A stretch of 14,253 nt of DNA from an uncultured Bacteroidales bacterium. Lineage in GTDB: Bacteria; Bacteroidota; Bacteroidia; Bacteroidales; UBA932. A program made the translations under genes and the position numbers. The stretch's first letter is position 1. Each line of letters begins with the position of its first letter. The stretch spans positions 1 through 14,253 of the forward strand of contig ONYJ01000091.1 in NCBI GenBank assembly GCA_900322025.1. Reading direction: 5' to 3'. Under the pieces are notes generated by a model that worked only from the letters and a program-made list of their open reading frames with translations, ran no database searches and was not told the origin of the DNA. Below are positions 7,847 to 14,253 of the stretch, piece by piece.

Positions 7847-8824
7847 CTAATAAGGCAAATGCCTAGTAAAATATCTCATTAAAAGTTCTAAAAGAATTGC
7901 CACAAGGGCCAAAAGCGCAAATCTCATAAAGAGTTCTTTATACTGAGGATAAGAATCAACTATGGTTCTCGTTTTCTCCATCTTGTTTATCTCTGCATAA
8001 ATTTCGGCAAGCTTGGTGTTATCTGTAGCCCTGAAGTATTTTCCTCCCGTATCTTCTGCAATCTTTTTCATTAGCGGCTCATCTATATCAACCTGAACCA
8101 TTTGCACACCATACGGGGTTGGATAAGGAGCCTCTCCCATAGCACCTATACCTATTGTATAAATCCTAACTCCGTATGTCTTGGCTATCTCTGTTGCCAT
8201 TTGCGGCGATATTTCTCCGGTATTGTTTACACCATCGGTCAGCAATATAACTACCCTGCTTTTGGCATCAGACTCTTTAAGTCTGGCTACAGAAGTGGCA
8301 ATACCATTACCAATGGCTGTTCCATCGTCTATCAGGCCGCACTGTATTTCTTTCATCATATTTATAAGGGTCTGACGGTCTGCAGTAAGCGGACATTGGG
8401 TATAACTTTCTCCGGCAAAAACCACCACTCCCATTCTGTCTGCCGGACGCTGGGCTACAAACTCTACGGCAATTTGCTTCGCTGCATTTATTCTGTCTGG
8501 CTTAAAGTCCATCGCCAGCATACTTGTGGAAACATCTATTCCAAGAACTATATCTATACCCTCCGTTGAAACCTTTTCCAACTCCGAGGCCGAGCGTGGG
8601 CGTGCAATAGCCACAATAAGTGCAGCAAGTGCAATACACCTGAAAACAAAAGACAGATGACGCAAGATTTTTTTTAGCAAGCCTTGCTTCTCTATATTCC
8701 AAGGTGTTATATCTGATACCGTTAGGTATGGATGCCCGCCCTTAATCTCACGCCACACATAAACAAGTATGGCCAATGGTATCAAGGTTAGTAACCACAA
8801 CAGTTTAGGATATTCAAAAAACAT
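7847..8824 (-). CDS. batA: BatA: membrane-anchored VWA-domain protein
   Basis: A 325-residue protein beginning MFFEYPKLLWLLTLIP, the usual BatA N-terminus. Transmembrane helices lie at about 7-24 and 58-75 with a basic loop between them (GLLKKILRH). A VWA domain covers about 90-290, with an intact metal-binding site (D97-x-S99-x-S101, T169, D197 in LLTDGVNNTGE). A final helix lies at about 298-316, followed by a short basic tail. By the positive-inside rule the VWA domain should be periplasmic. BatA pairs with BatB; intact metal sites in both suggest ligand or partner binding rather than degenerate copies. The gene begins directly after the stop of the BatD-like gene (TAA then ATG), with AGGAGG 8 bases upstream of the start, so this start is well supported. 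BatA-type proteins were first named from Bacteroides fragilis aerotolerance studies; the mechanism is not settled. Confidence 0.94.
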   Translation of the reverse strand: MFFEYPKLLWLLTLIPLAILVYVWREIKGGHPYLTVSDITPWNIEKQGLLKKILRHLSFVFRCIALAALIVAIARPRSASELEKVSTEGIDIVLGIDVSTSMLAMDFKPDRINAAKQIAVEFVAQRPADRMGVVVFAGESYTQCPLTADRQTLINMMKEIQCGLIDDGTAIGNGIATSVARLKESDAKSRVVILLTDGVNNTGEISPQMATEIAKTYGVRIYTIGIGAMGEAPYPTPYGVQMVQVDIDEPLMKKIAEDTGGKYFRATDNTKLAEIYAEINKMEKTRTIVDSYPQYKELFMRFALLALVAILLELLMRYFTRHLPY

Positions 8825-9820
8825 TTACTTTCCCTCCTTAAATTTTGTATCTCCCTCTGCATTGGCCCTCTGCACATCAGCCTGCTCCAACTGCTGCATA
8901 TAGGCAAAATTGATAAAGTTTACCGCTGCCGGTATGGCATGTTCATTATCTTCCATACTTGGATTGAATTTGGCAAATTTTACAAGATCTGCTGTAGAGA
9001 GCATTTGCCCTAAATCGCTGAGTATCTTATCGTCTATATGCTTATCAGACAAAGATTCCATAATTTCTGAAGTGGTTTTTTCCATAGCCCCAAAAGCATA
9101 TCTTTTTTCTATATACAAGCGCACTGCTTCTGTTATTCCCGTGTAATATGCCTTAGGTTTACCACTCTGCCAGAGTTTCTCTCCCCTGATTTTCTCCAAC
9201 TTTTTAAGCGCAACAATATGAGGAGGTTCTACTTCTATTTTCCGGCCAAAGAAATCTCTGTTCTTTTTCCTCATGATAATAAATCTTACAATAGCCCACA
9301 CAAGGAGTATTGCTCCGCAGGCAAGTAAGATCCAAGGCAAAATTTCCGAAAAAGTTACAGGATATGTTTCTTGATCTTTTATATCATAAGGTTGAAAAGA
9401 GGCTGTGTCTATTGGTATCGTATTTACATACAATAGTTTAGGCTCTATACGCAAAGTATCCGGCTGCCCGTCTTTGCCATATATTATCAGTGGCGATGGA
9501 AGTACAAAAGAACCACTGTCAAAAGATGTCAGCAATATATGCGCCCTAAGTTGAGCCATCTTTTCCTTAACTGAAAGAGTATCCAACTCAAATTCCCTAA
9601 CTACCTCAACTCCGCCTCTTAATGCAGTATCTGCCGCCAATACAGAAGAATACGGCCCTATTGCCACAGGAGAATTTTCCGGCAGGGCAAACTCTAAGGT
9701 CCACGCAATCTGGTCGCCTATGAGAACAGAGTCTGCAGAAAGTACAGACTTGTTTATTTTCTGTCCAAAGGCAATGGGGCCAAATACAAGAGCCAATATC
9801 AAAAATAACTTTCTCATCAT
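8825..9820 (-). CDS. BatD-like membrane protein between DUF58 and BatA
   Basis: A 331-residue protein with a signal peptide (1-20, ending IAFGQ); a beta-rich periplasmic region (about 25-135; VLIGDQIAWTLEFALPENSP, SFDSGSFVLPS); one transmembrane helix (about 160-183); a basic stop-transfer (MRKKNRDFFGRK); and a cytoplasmic helical domain (about 195-310) with HIVALKKLEKI, YYTGITEAVRLYIEKRYAFG and LVKFAKFNPS. The order matches BatD in miniature, and the helical tail resembles the BatD tail (FYEELHKALLGYTADKL ... MVRYSPEG). Proteins of this position and shape are common in Bacteroidetes Bat operons and recall the DUF4381 group of MoxR-VWA loci, but I assign that only by resemblance. It overlaps the DUF58 stop by one base (TAATG), a sign of coupled translation, and touches batA directly. 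A second ATG follows the first, so the start could be one codon later. Confidence 0.8.
   Translation of the reverse strand: MMRKLFLILALVFGPIAFGQKINKSVLSADSVLIGDQIAWTLEFALPENSPVAIGPYSSVLAADTALRGGVEVVREFELDTLSVKEKMAQLRAHILLTSFDSGSFVLPSPLIIYGKDGQPDTLRIEPKLLYVNTIPIDTASFQPYDIKDQETYPVTFSEILPWILLACGAILLVWAIVRFIIMRKKNRDFFGRKIEVEPPHIVALKKLEKIRGEKLWQSGKPKAYYTGITEAVRLYIEKRYAFGAMEKTTSEIMESLSDKHIDDKILSDLGQMLSTADLVKFAKFNPSMEDNEHAIPAAVNFINFAYMQQLEQADVQRANAEGDTKFKEGK
8833..8838 (-). promoter_or_regulatory. Shine-Dalgarno site of batA
   Basis: A perfect AGGAGG on the minus strand, within AAGGAGGG, ends 8 bases before the batA ATG. It sits inside the last codons of the upstream gene. Such strong sites are uncommon in Bacteroidetes, where many genes lack one, and this one fixes the batA start. 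Confidence 0.75.
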
Positions 9821-10698
9821 TACTTGTTCTTAAAAAAGCCTATAAGACTTTTTACATAATCATCTTCTGTAGAAATACTTACTGTATCTACTTTATAGCG
9901 GCTGAATAGTTTCTGAGCAGAAGCCAGTGTTTTTTTACCCCAAATACTATATGAATCTCTCACCTTGCGGCTGGAAGTATCTATCCACCCTTCTGCACCA
10001 CTTTCTGCATCTTTAACTCTAACAAATCCCAGATTCGGAATACTCCTCTCTCTCGGGTCGTAAACATTGATTGCAGAAATCTCATGACGGTTAGCAGCAA
10101 GCTTCAGAGCATCTTCGTAACGAGGATTGCCGTTTTTATCTACATCCAATAAGTCTGATAATAAAAATGCTGTACACCTCTTTTTAATAGCCCTCGATAG
10201 AAAGCGTAAAGCCTCTGAAATATCTGTACCTGAATTAGATGGACGAAACTCCAAAAGCTCAGATATAATTCTCAGCAAATGGCTTCTGCCCTTTTTGGGT
10301 GGAATAAATTTTTCTACCTTAGATGAAAAGAAAAGTGCGCCAACCTTATCGTTGTTGATAGATGCAGAAAAAGATAATACCGCAGCTATTTCTGCCACCA
10401 ATTCTCTTTTGGTTTTTGTAGAAGTACCAAATATGCTAGAAGACGAAACATCTACCAATAAAACCACGGTAAGTTCTCTTTCTTCCTCATAAACCTTTAT
10501 GTAAGGAGAGCGCAATCTGGCCGTAACATTCCAATCCATATTACGCACATCATCTCCAAACTGATACTCTCTTACCTCAGAAAATGCCATTCCGCGCCCT
10601 TTGAACGCAGAATGATATTCTCCGGCAAATATCTGGTGAGAAAGACTCCTCGTGCGGATTTCTATCTTACGTACTTTTTTTAAAAGTTCGTTATTCAT
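9820..10698 (-). CDS. DUF58-family VWA-like protein, partner of MoxR
   Basis: A 292-residue cytoplasmic protein with no signal peptide or membrane helix. It has the DUF58 hallmark Y45-x-x-GDDVRNMDW-x-x-x-A-R (45-61), preceded by GEYHSAFKGRGMAF (27-39). A VWA-like fold follows with D83-x-S85-x-S87 in LLVDVSSSS, the GTD pair at 157-159 and S181-D182. The metal-binding residues therefore look intact. DUF58 proteins are regularly encoded next to MoxR ATPases and are thought to recruit or present clients to them. The start follows moxR by 15 bases, with GAGGGG-type sequence about 8 bases upstream. The stop overlaps the next ATG by one base. The function is inferred from the gene pair; no client can be read from the sequence. 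Confidence 0.92.
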   Translation of the reverse strand: MNNELLKKVRKIEIRTRSLSHQIFAGEYHSAFKGRGMAFSEVREYQFGDDVRNMDWNVTARLRSPYIKVYEEERELTVVLLVDVSSSSIFGTSTKTKRELVAEIAAVLSFSASINNDKVGALFFSSKVEKFIPPKKGRSHLLRIISELLEFRPSNSGTDISEALRFLSRAIKKRCTAFLLSDLLDVDKNGNPRYEDALKLAANRHEISAINVYDPRERSIPNLGFVRVKDAESGAEGWIDTSSRKVRDSYSIWGKKTLASAQKLFSRYKVDTVSISTEDDYVKSLIGFFKNK

Positions 10699-10713
10699 AA
10701 GGCCCCCCTCTTA

Positions 10714-11706
10714 CTAAGGAACTGCAACTACATTTACTATTTCTGTTATAATGTTTTCTGTTGTTATATCTTCGGCCTCTGCCTCATAGGTAAGACCTAT
10801 ACGATGACGCAATACCTCGTAGCAAATAGCTCGAACATCTTCTGGTATTACATAACCTCTTCTCTTGATAAATGCATACGCCTTGGCGGCCTTTGCAAGA
10901 GAAATGCTAGCTCTTGGAGAAGCTCCATACTGAATAAGATTCTTCAGTTTACCAAGGCCATAATCTTCCGGAGTACGAGTAGCATACACTATATCAACAA
11001 TGTAGCGTTCTATTTTCTCGTCCATATACACATCTTTCACCACGCTGCGAGCCCTCACAATATCTTCTGGTTTAAGAACCGTACTGGCCTTTGGAAACTC
11101 CTGAGCATTATGCATTTTTATAATTTGCTTTTCTTCTTCTTTTTTAGGATAGTTTACGATAACCTTTAACATAAAACGATCCATCTGAGCCTCCGGGAGT
11201 GGATAAGTACCCTCCTGCTCTATAGGGTTCTGAGTAGCCATCACTAAGAAAGGCTCCGGAAGCTTGTAAGTTTGTTCGCCTATGGTAACCGCCCTTTCCT
11301 GCATAGCCTCCAAAAGCGCACTCTGAACCTTTGCCGGAGAACGATTTATTTCGTCTGCCAATACAAAATTTGCAAATACCGGCCCTTTCTTTACCTGAAA
11401 TTGCTCGTTCTTCTGACTATAAATCATAGTACCAACAATGTCCGAAGGAAGCAAATCCGGTGTAAACTGGATTCGTTGAAACTTAGCATCTATAATATCG
11501 CTAAGTGTGCTTATGGCCAATGTCTTTGCCAAACCCGGCATACCCTCAAGAAGAAGATGTCCGTCTGCTAACAAACCTATCAGTAAGTCTTCTACCAAGT
11601 GCTTTTGCCCAACTATCACCTTATTCATTTCCATAGAGATGATATCTACAAAGGCGCTCTCTTTCTGAATTCTGTCATTCAGTTCTTTAATGTTTATGCT
11701 ATCCAT
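10714..11706 (-). CDS. moxR: MoxR-family AAA+ ATPase
   Basis: A 330-residue AAA+ ATPase of the MoxR group. Walker A is G55-MPGLAKT-62, Walker B is FVLADE (114-119), followed by INRSPAKVQSALLEAMQE. Sensor 1 is in ATQNPIEQEGTYPLPEAQMD (157-176), and the sensor 2 region is GASPRAS (261-267). All ATPase motifs are intact. These proteins act as chaperone-like machines that remodel or help load metal or cofactor into clients together with VWA proteins. The gene is first in the Bat operon. I chose the ATG at 11706 because the conserved family start (short helix, then VIVGQ) follows it. An in-frame ATG at 11832 would add 42 unrelated residues, overlap the truA coding start and be antisense to the truA promoter. 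Confidence 0.94.
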   Translation of the reverse strand: MDSINIKELNDRIQKESAFVDIISMEMNKVIVGQKHLVEDLLIGLLADGHLLLEGMPGLAKTLAISTLSDIIDAKFQRIQFTPDLLPSDIVGTMIYSQKNEQFQVKKGPVFANFVLADEINRSPAKVQSALLEAMQERAVTIGEQTYKLPEPFLVMATQNPIEQEGTYPLPEAQMDRFMLKVIVNYPKKEEEKQIIKMHNAQEFPKASTVLKPEDIVRARSVVKDVYMDEKIERYIVDIVYATRTPEDYGLGKLKNLIQYGASPRASISLAKAAKAYAFIKRRGYVIPEDVRAICYEVLRHRIGLTYEAEAEDITTENIITEIVNVVAVP

Positions 11707-11756
11707 AACGTTTATTATGTCTTTAAAACTTATTCTAATAATTATTCTTTGCCTGC

Positions 11757-11788
11757 TTTGCCTTTTGTTTGCTTGTGTTATATCTTTG
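11757..11788 (+). promoter_or_regulatory. Bacteroidetes-type promoter for truA
   Basis: TTTG at 11757-11760, a 20-base spacer and TATCTTTG at 11781-11788 match the Bacteroidetes primary sigma promoter (TTTG or TTG at -33, TAnnTTTG at -7). A transcript would start a few bases later, leaving a leader of about 15 bases before the truA ATG at 11808. No equally good match was found for the opposite direction (moxR). Confidence 0.7.
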
Positions 11789-11807
11789 CCTTGTAAACCT
11801 ACCTCAA

Positions 11808-12599
11808 ATGAGATACTTTGTAAAACTCTCATATAACGGAACCCCTTTCAGCGGGTGGCAGATCCAAAAGAATGCGCCAAGCGTTCAGGAGGAACTGCAA
11901 AAGGCTTTTTCACTATTGATTAAAGAAGATGTCGAATTTACCGGATGTGGCAGAACAGATGCCGGAGTTAATGCAGTCAATTATTTTGCCCATACAGAAA
12001 TCGCCTCCAAAATAGCAATTAGTGGAAAGTCCAAGCAGCATTTTCTATACAAATTAAATGCCATTCTACCCAATTCCATAAAGGTTTTCGGAATATATAA
12101 AATGTACGCCGATGCGCACGCCCGTTTTGATGCAGTGAGCCGTACCTACAAATATTTTCTCACAACAGAACCATCGCCTTTTGACGGCCCTCACGTATGC
12201 TATTTCAAATGCCGAAAACTGGATGTAGAGGCTATGAACAAGGCTGCCGAGTTCCTCTTAGGCACACAAGACTTTTCAAGCCTGCAAAAAAGCGGAAGCG
12301 ATGTAACCTCCCCAATCTGTACTGTTAGTGAAGCTTTCTGGAAAAAGGCCCCACTTCCGGCACCTTTTGCAAGAGAAAATAAAGGTTGCCGTCTGGTTTA
12401 TACGGTAACCGCCAACCGGTTTCTCAGAAATATGGTGCGCGCAATGGTAGGTTCGCTTTTAGAGGTTGGCATGCACAAGAGAGAGCCTGAGTGGATTGCC
12501 CGGATGCTAAAAGAAAAATCCAGATGTGCTGCTGGTGCCAGCGTACCCGGCAATGCTCTTTTTCTAACCGAAATCAAATACCCGTATCCTATAAAGTAA
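11808..12599 (+). CDS. truA: tRNA pseudouridine(38-40) synthase TruA
   Basis: A 263-residue enzyme that converts uridine 38, 39 and/or 40 in the anticodon arm of tRNAs to pseudouridine. Family signs are clear: MRYFVKLSYNGTPFSGWQ at the N-terminus, GCGRTDAGVNA (47-57) with the catalytic Asp51, HARFDAVSRTYKY (104-116), and NRFLRNMVRAMVG (203-215) near the C-terminus. The length is usual for TruA. The start at 11808 is preferred because the family begins MRY(F)xxxxxYDG/NGxxFxGWQ. An upstream in-frame ATG at 11769 would add 13 residues that include the promoter region. It is transcribed divergently from moxR and is followed 24 bases later by the unknown membrane-protein gene. Confidence 0.96.
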   Translation: MRYFVKLSYNGTPFSGWQIQKNAPSVQEELQKAFSLLIKEDVEFTGCGRTDAGVNAVNYFAHTEIASKIAISGKSKQHFLYKLNAILPNSIKVFGIYKMYADAHARFDAVSRTYKYFLTTEPSPFDGPHVCYFKCRKLDVEAMNKAAEFLLGTQDFSSLQKSGSDVTSPICTVSEAFWKKAPLPAPFARENKGCRLVYTVTANRFLRNMVRAMVGSLLEVGMHKREPEWIARMLKEKSRCAAGASVPGNALFLTEIKYPYPIK

Positions 12600-12623
12600 T
12601 ACTAAATTGTAATTCCAAAAGGT

Positions 12624-13739
12624 ATGTTTGCTAATATTTGGTTGATGATAAAAGGATTCTCAGAACATCTTTTTATAAATCCTAATGACTGCGACAATTC
12701 AAAAATAAAAAAAAGTTGTTACAGAGTTTTGTTGCTATTGATACCGATGGTGGTTCTCAGCCTTACACTTTTCTATTTCTATAAAATCCCAACAAGGGAT
12801 ATTAGGATTTCAATCTTGGCGAATTCCGATATTAAAATAAAGACTTTAGATATGTATTTAAGTTGGGATTACGGTGGCATTCCCCAAGAGAAAAAACTAT
12901 TAAACTTTAGCGGAAGTTCTAAAAACTCCGTTGACTCAATGCATTTTATGATAGAATACTATATAGATTCTTATTATAGAGATTCCCTGTTGTATCTACC
13001 AAAAAGTTTTTCTACCTATGATTTCTTTGGATTTAGAAACAAGAAAACGGCACTCCCGATTTATAAAAATTTATTTAATAAACTAAAGATAAATTGGCCA
13101 TATTATTATGAAGGTGTTGACAAAACGCCAGCATCACTTCTTCACGGAATAGCCATCAGTCATCCGCCAGCATTAATTCGTCTTTCAAAAACAGGAGTAT
13201 TTTATTTCAATAGTCCTCCCACTATTGCTGTCGTGCAATCTAAACCAAATCAAGATAGCACAACAAAACTTTATTATGATAATGTCAACATACTATCTCC
13301 TTTGTGGGGAGCTGAAAAAGGGAACCCTTCTGTATATTATTTTGGCACTACAAGTGGAATGAATTCACCTCATTTTTATGACATTTATGATATTTCTAAG
13401 ACTAACTTTCATATTTCTCTCGAATTTCCAACATTTTTATTAGACTCTTGCAATACATCATTGAAAATAGAATTCGGAGCTAACACAGAGTTTTCCAAAA
13501 TGATTCCGGAGCCTGATATTATCAGTATGAGTAGCATAACATTCAATGATGTAAAAAAGATCAAAGTCATTGAAGAAAAGGGGATTTGGTTCCAGACAAA
13601 ACACACTTATCAAGAGAACATACAATCTATAAGATTATTTGTAATTACATCTATCCTCGGTTTTTCTTTTGCTAAAGCAATAAGGCAAATCATCAATATT
13701 ATTAAAATCTTAATTTTTAGAAAACATAGCAATAATTAA
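12624..13739 (+). CDS. Unrecognised membrane protein, AT-rich
   Basis: I do not recognise this 371-residue protein. Visible features: a short N-terminal cytoplasmic part (1-32, with KIKK just before the helix); one strong transmembrane helix at about 34-52 (LLLLIPMVVLSLTLFYF); a long extracytoplasmic region of about 280 residues rich in Tyr, Ser, Asn and aromatic residues; and a second helix near 337-355, followed by a third hydrophobic stretch to about 365 and a basic end (RKHSN). The topology would be both ends in the cytoplasm with a large outside loop. Base composition differs from its neighbours: sample 60-base lines hold about 32-35 percent G+C, against about 45 percent in truA. It starts 24 bases after truA and may be co-transcribed. 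There is no good ribosome site before the ATG at 12624; the ATG at 12645 is an alternative. Low G+C and lack of a known family suggest a lineage-specific or acquired gene. Confidence 0.75.
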   Translation: MFANIWLMIKGFSEHLFINPNDCDNSKIKKSCYRVLLLLIPMVVLSLTLFYFYKIPTRDIRISILANSDIKIKTLDMYLSWDYGGIPQEKKLLNFSGSSKNSVDSMHFMIEYYIDSYYRDSLLYLPKSFSTYDFFGFRNKKTALPIYKNLFNKLKINWPYYYEGVDKTPASLLHGIAISHPPALIRLSKTGVFYFNSPPTIAVVQSKPNQDSTTKLYYDNVNILSPLWGAEKGNPSVYYFGTTSGMNSPHFYDIYDISKTNFHISLEFPTFLLDSCNTSLKIEFGANTEFSKMIPEPDIISMSSITFNDVKKIKVIEEKGIWFQTKHTYQENIQSIRLFVITSILGFSFAKAIRQIINIIKILIFRKHSNN

Positions 13740-13745
13740 TATATG

Positions 13746-13777
13746 TTTCAAACATTCGTTTTCTCGCATAGTTTTTG
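13746..13777 (+). promoter_or_regulatory. Possible promoter before exbB
   Basis: In the 86-base gap after the unknown gene, TTTC (13746-13749), a 19-base spacer and TAGTTTTTG (13769-13777) form an imperfect match to the Bacteroidetes promoter; the -7 box has one extra base. It would leave a leader of about 45 bases before the exbB ATG. The match is weak. Confidence 0.3.
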
Positions 13778-13825
13778 CTTAGTGAATTTTCGTTCGCAGA
13801 GAAATAAATTATAAATACAATTAAT

Positions 13826-14253
13826 ATGACATTGTTCACATTTCTACTTCAGGCAGACACTCTGGATGCCCTCAATCAGGCAGCGGCAGCAGTGGCCACA
13901 AAAGAAAAAATTTCCCTCTCCATGATAGATATGGCAGTGAAGGGAGGCTGGCTAATGATTCCTCTTATAATTCTTTCAATTATAACCATCTACATCTTTG
14001 GCATGAAATGGTGGACTATATCAAAAGCCTCCAAGATAGATCCCAACTTTATGAAAGATATCAGAGATCATATCCATTCCGGAAAAATTGCAGCAGCTCA
14101 GAATCTTTGCAAACAAAACGATACTCCGGTTTCGCACCTGATAGAAAAAGGCATTGAAAGAATGGGAAGACCGCTCACCGATATTCAGGCTGCCGTAGAG
14201 AATATGGGGAATATAGAAGTTGCAAGGTTGGAAAAAGGCCTGCCTGCTTTGGC
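13826..14253 (+). CDS. exbB: MotA/TolQ/ExbB proton-channel family protein, N-terminal part only
   Basis: Read by hand: 142 codons from the ATG at 13826 to the right edge, without a stop. After a short N-terminal segment (Gln/Ala-rich, 9-24) comes the family hallmark AVKGGWLMIPLIILSIITIY, the first transmembrane helix at about 41-60. A cytoplasmic region typical of ExbB follows (MKDIRDHIHSGKIAAAQNLC, HLIEKGIERMGRPLTDIQAA, ARLEKGLPAL). The remaining two helices, which form the channel with ExbD, are beyond the window. The protein would power TonB-dependent transport or a similar envelope process using the proton gradient. ExbD/TolR genes usually follow but cannot be seen. The TolQ versus ExbB assignment is not resolved by the N-terminus alone. 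Confidence 0.9.
   Translation, partial: MTLFTFLLQADTLDALNQAAAAVATKEKISLSMIDMAVKGGWLMIPLIILSIITIYIFGMKWWTISKASKIDPNFMKDIRDHIHSGKIAAAQNLCKQNDTPVSHLIEKGIERMGRPLTDIQAAVENMGNIEVARLEKGLPAL

Noticed and set aside
11725..11732. TAAGTTTT on the minus strand as a moxR promoter -7 box
   Set aside because: It has one mismatch to TAnnTTTG and no TTTG-like element at the right distance, so it is not strong enough to list.
11707..11832. N-terminal extension of MoxR by 42 residues
   Set aside because: It overlaps the truA start, is not MoxR-like, and the conserved family N-terminus begins at the ATG at 11706.
13740..13825. Rho-independent terminator after the unknown membrane protein
   Set aside because: No convincing GC-rich stem followed by a T run could be drawn in this gap.

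Overview
The window looks like chromosomal DNA of a Bacteroidota (Bacteroidales-type) bacterium. The evidence is a complete Bat (Bacteroides aerotolerance) operon in the usual Bacteroidetes layout, a promoter of the TTTG-N20-TAnnTTTG form used by the primary sigma factor of that phylum, and a Dcp-type lipoprotein peptidase and an ExbB protein typical of the group. I cannot assign a genus by eye. No tRNA, rRNA, CRISPR, insertion sequence or phage gene was seen.

Layout. Bases 11706 down to about 1198 on the minus strand form one tightly packed operon: moxR (AAA+ ATPase), a DUF58 von Willebrand factor A (VWA) protein, a small BatD-like membrane protein, batA (VWA), a batB-batC reading frame (VWA plus tetratricopeptide repeats, TPR), batD, batE (TPR plus SH3) and a secreted metallophosphoesterase with a C-terminal PQQ-type beta-propeller. 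Neighbouring genes overlap by 1 base or lie 0-22 bases apart. A partial M3-family peptidase gene (dcp) follows 35 bases later and runs off the left edge. Divergently, on the plus strand, truA starts about 100 bases from moxR. It is followed by an AT-rich gene for an unrecognised membrane protein, and then by the start of an exbB/tolQ-type gene that runs off the right edge.

How the genes probably work together. MoxR-type ATPases act with VWA proteins as chaperone-like machines. Here one cytoplasmic ATPase and one soluble VWA protein (DUF58) are encoded with two membrane-anchored VWA proteins (BatA, BatB), two proteins with a periplasmic beta region, a membrane anchor and a cytoplasmic helical domain (BatD and the BatD-like protein), and two TPR proteins (BatC, BatE). 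This suggests an inner-membrane complex spanning cytoplasm and periplasm. Its substrate is not known from the sequence.

The most notable observation is that batB and batC are read as one 620-residue frame only because of a run of seven A at the junction (minus strand, 6852-6846). Removing one A would end BatB at residue 330 with a TGA overlapping the BatC ATG (ATGA). BatC also keeps its own Shine-Dalgarno-like site and signal peptide. This could be a true fusion, a slippage site, or a one-base sequence error. No wholly new system was recognised. The least explained parts are the phosphoesterase/propeller protein at the operon end and the orphan membrane protein between truA and exbB.
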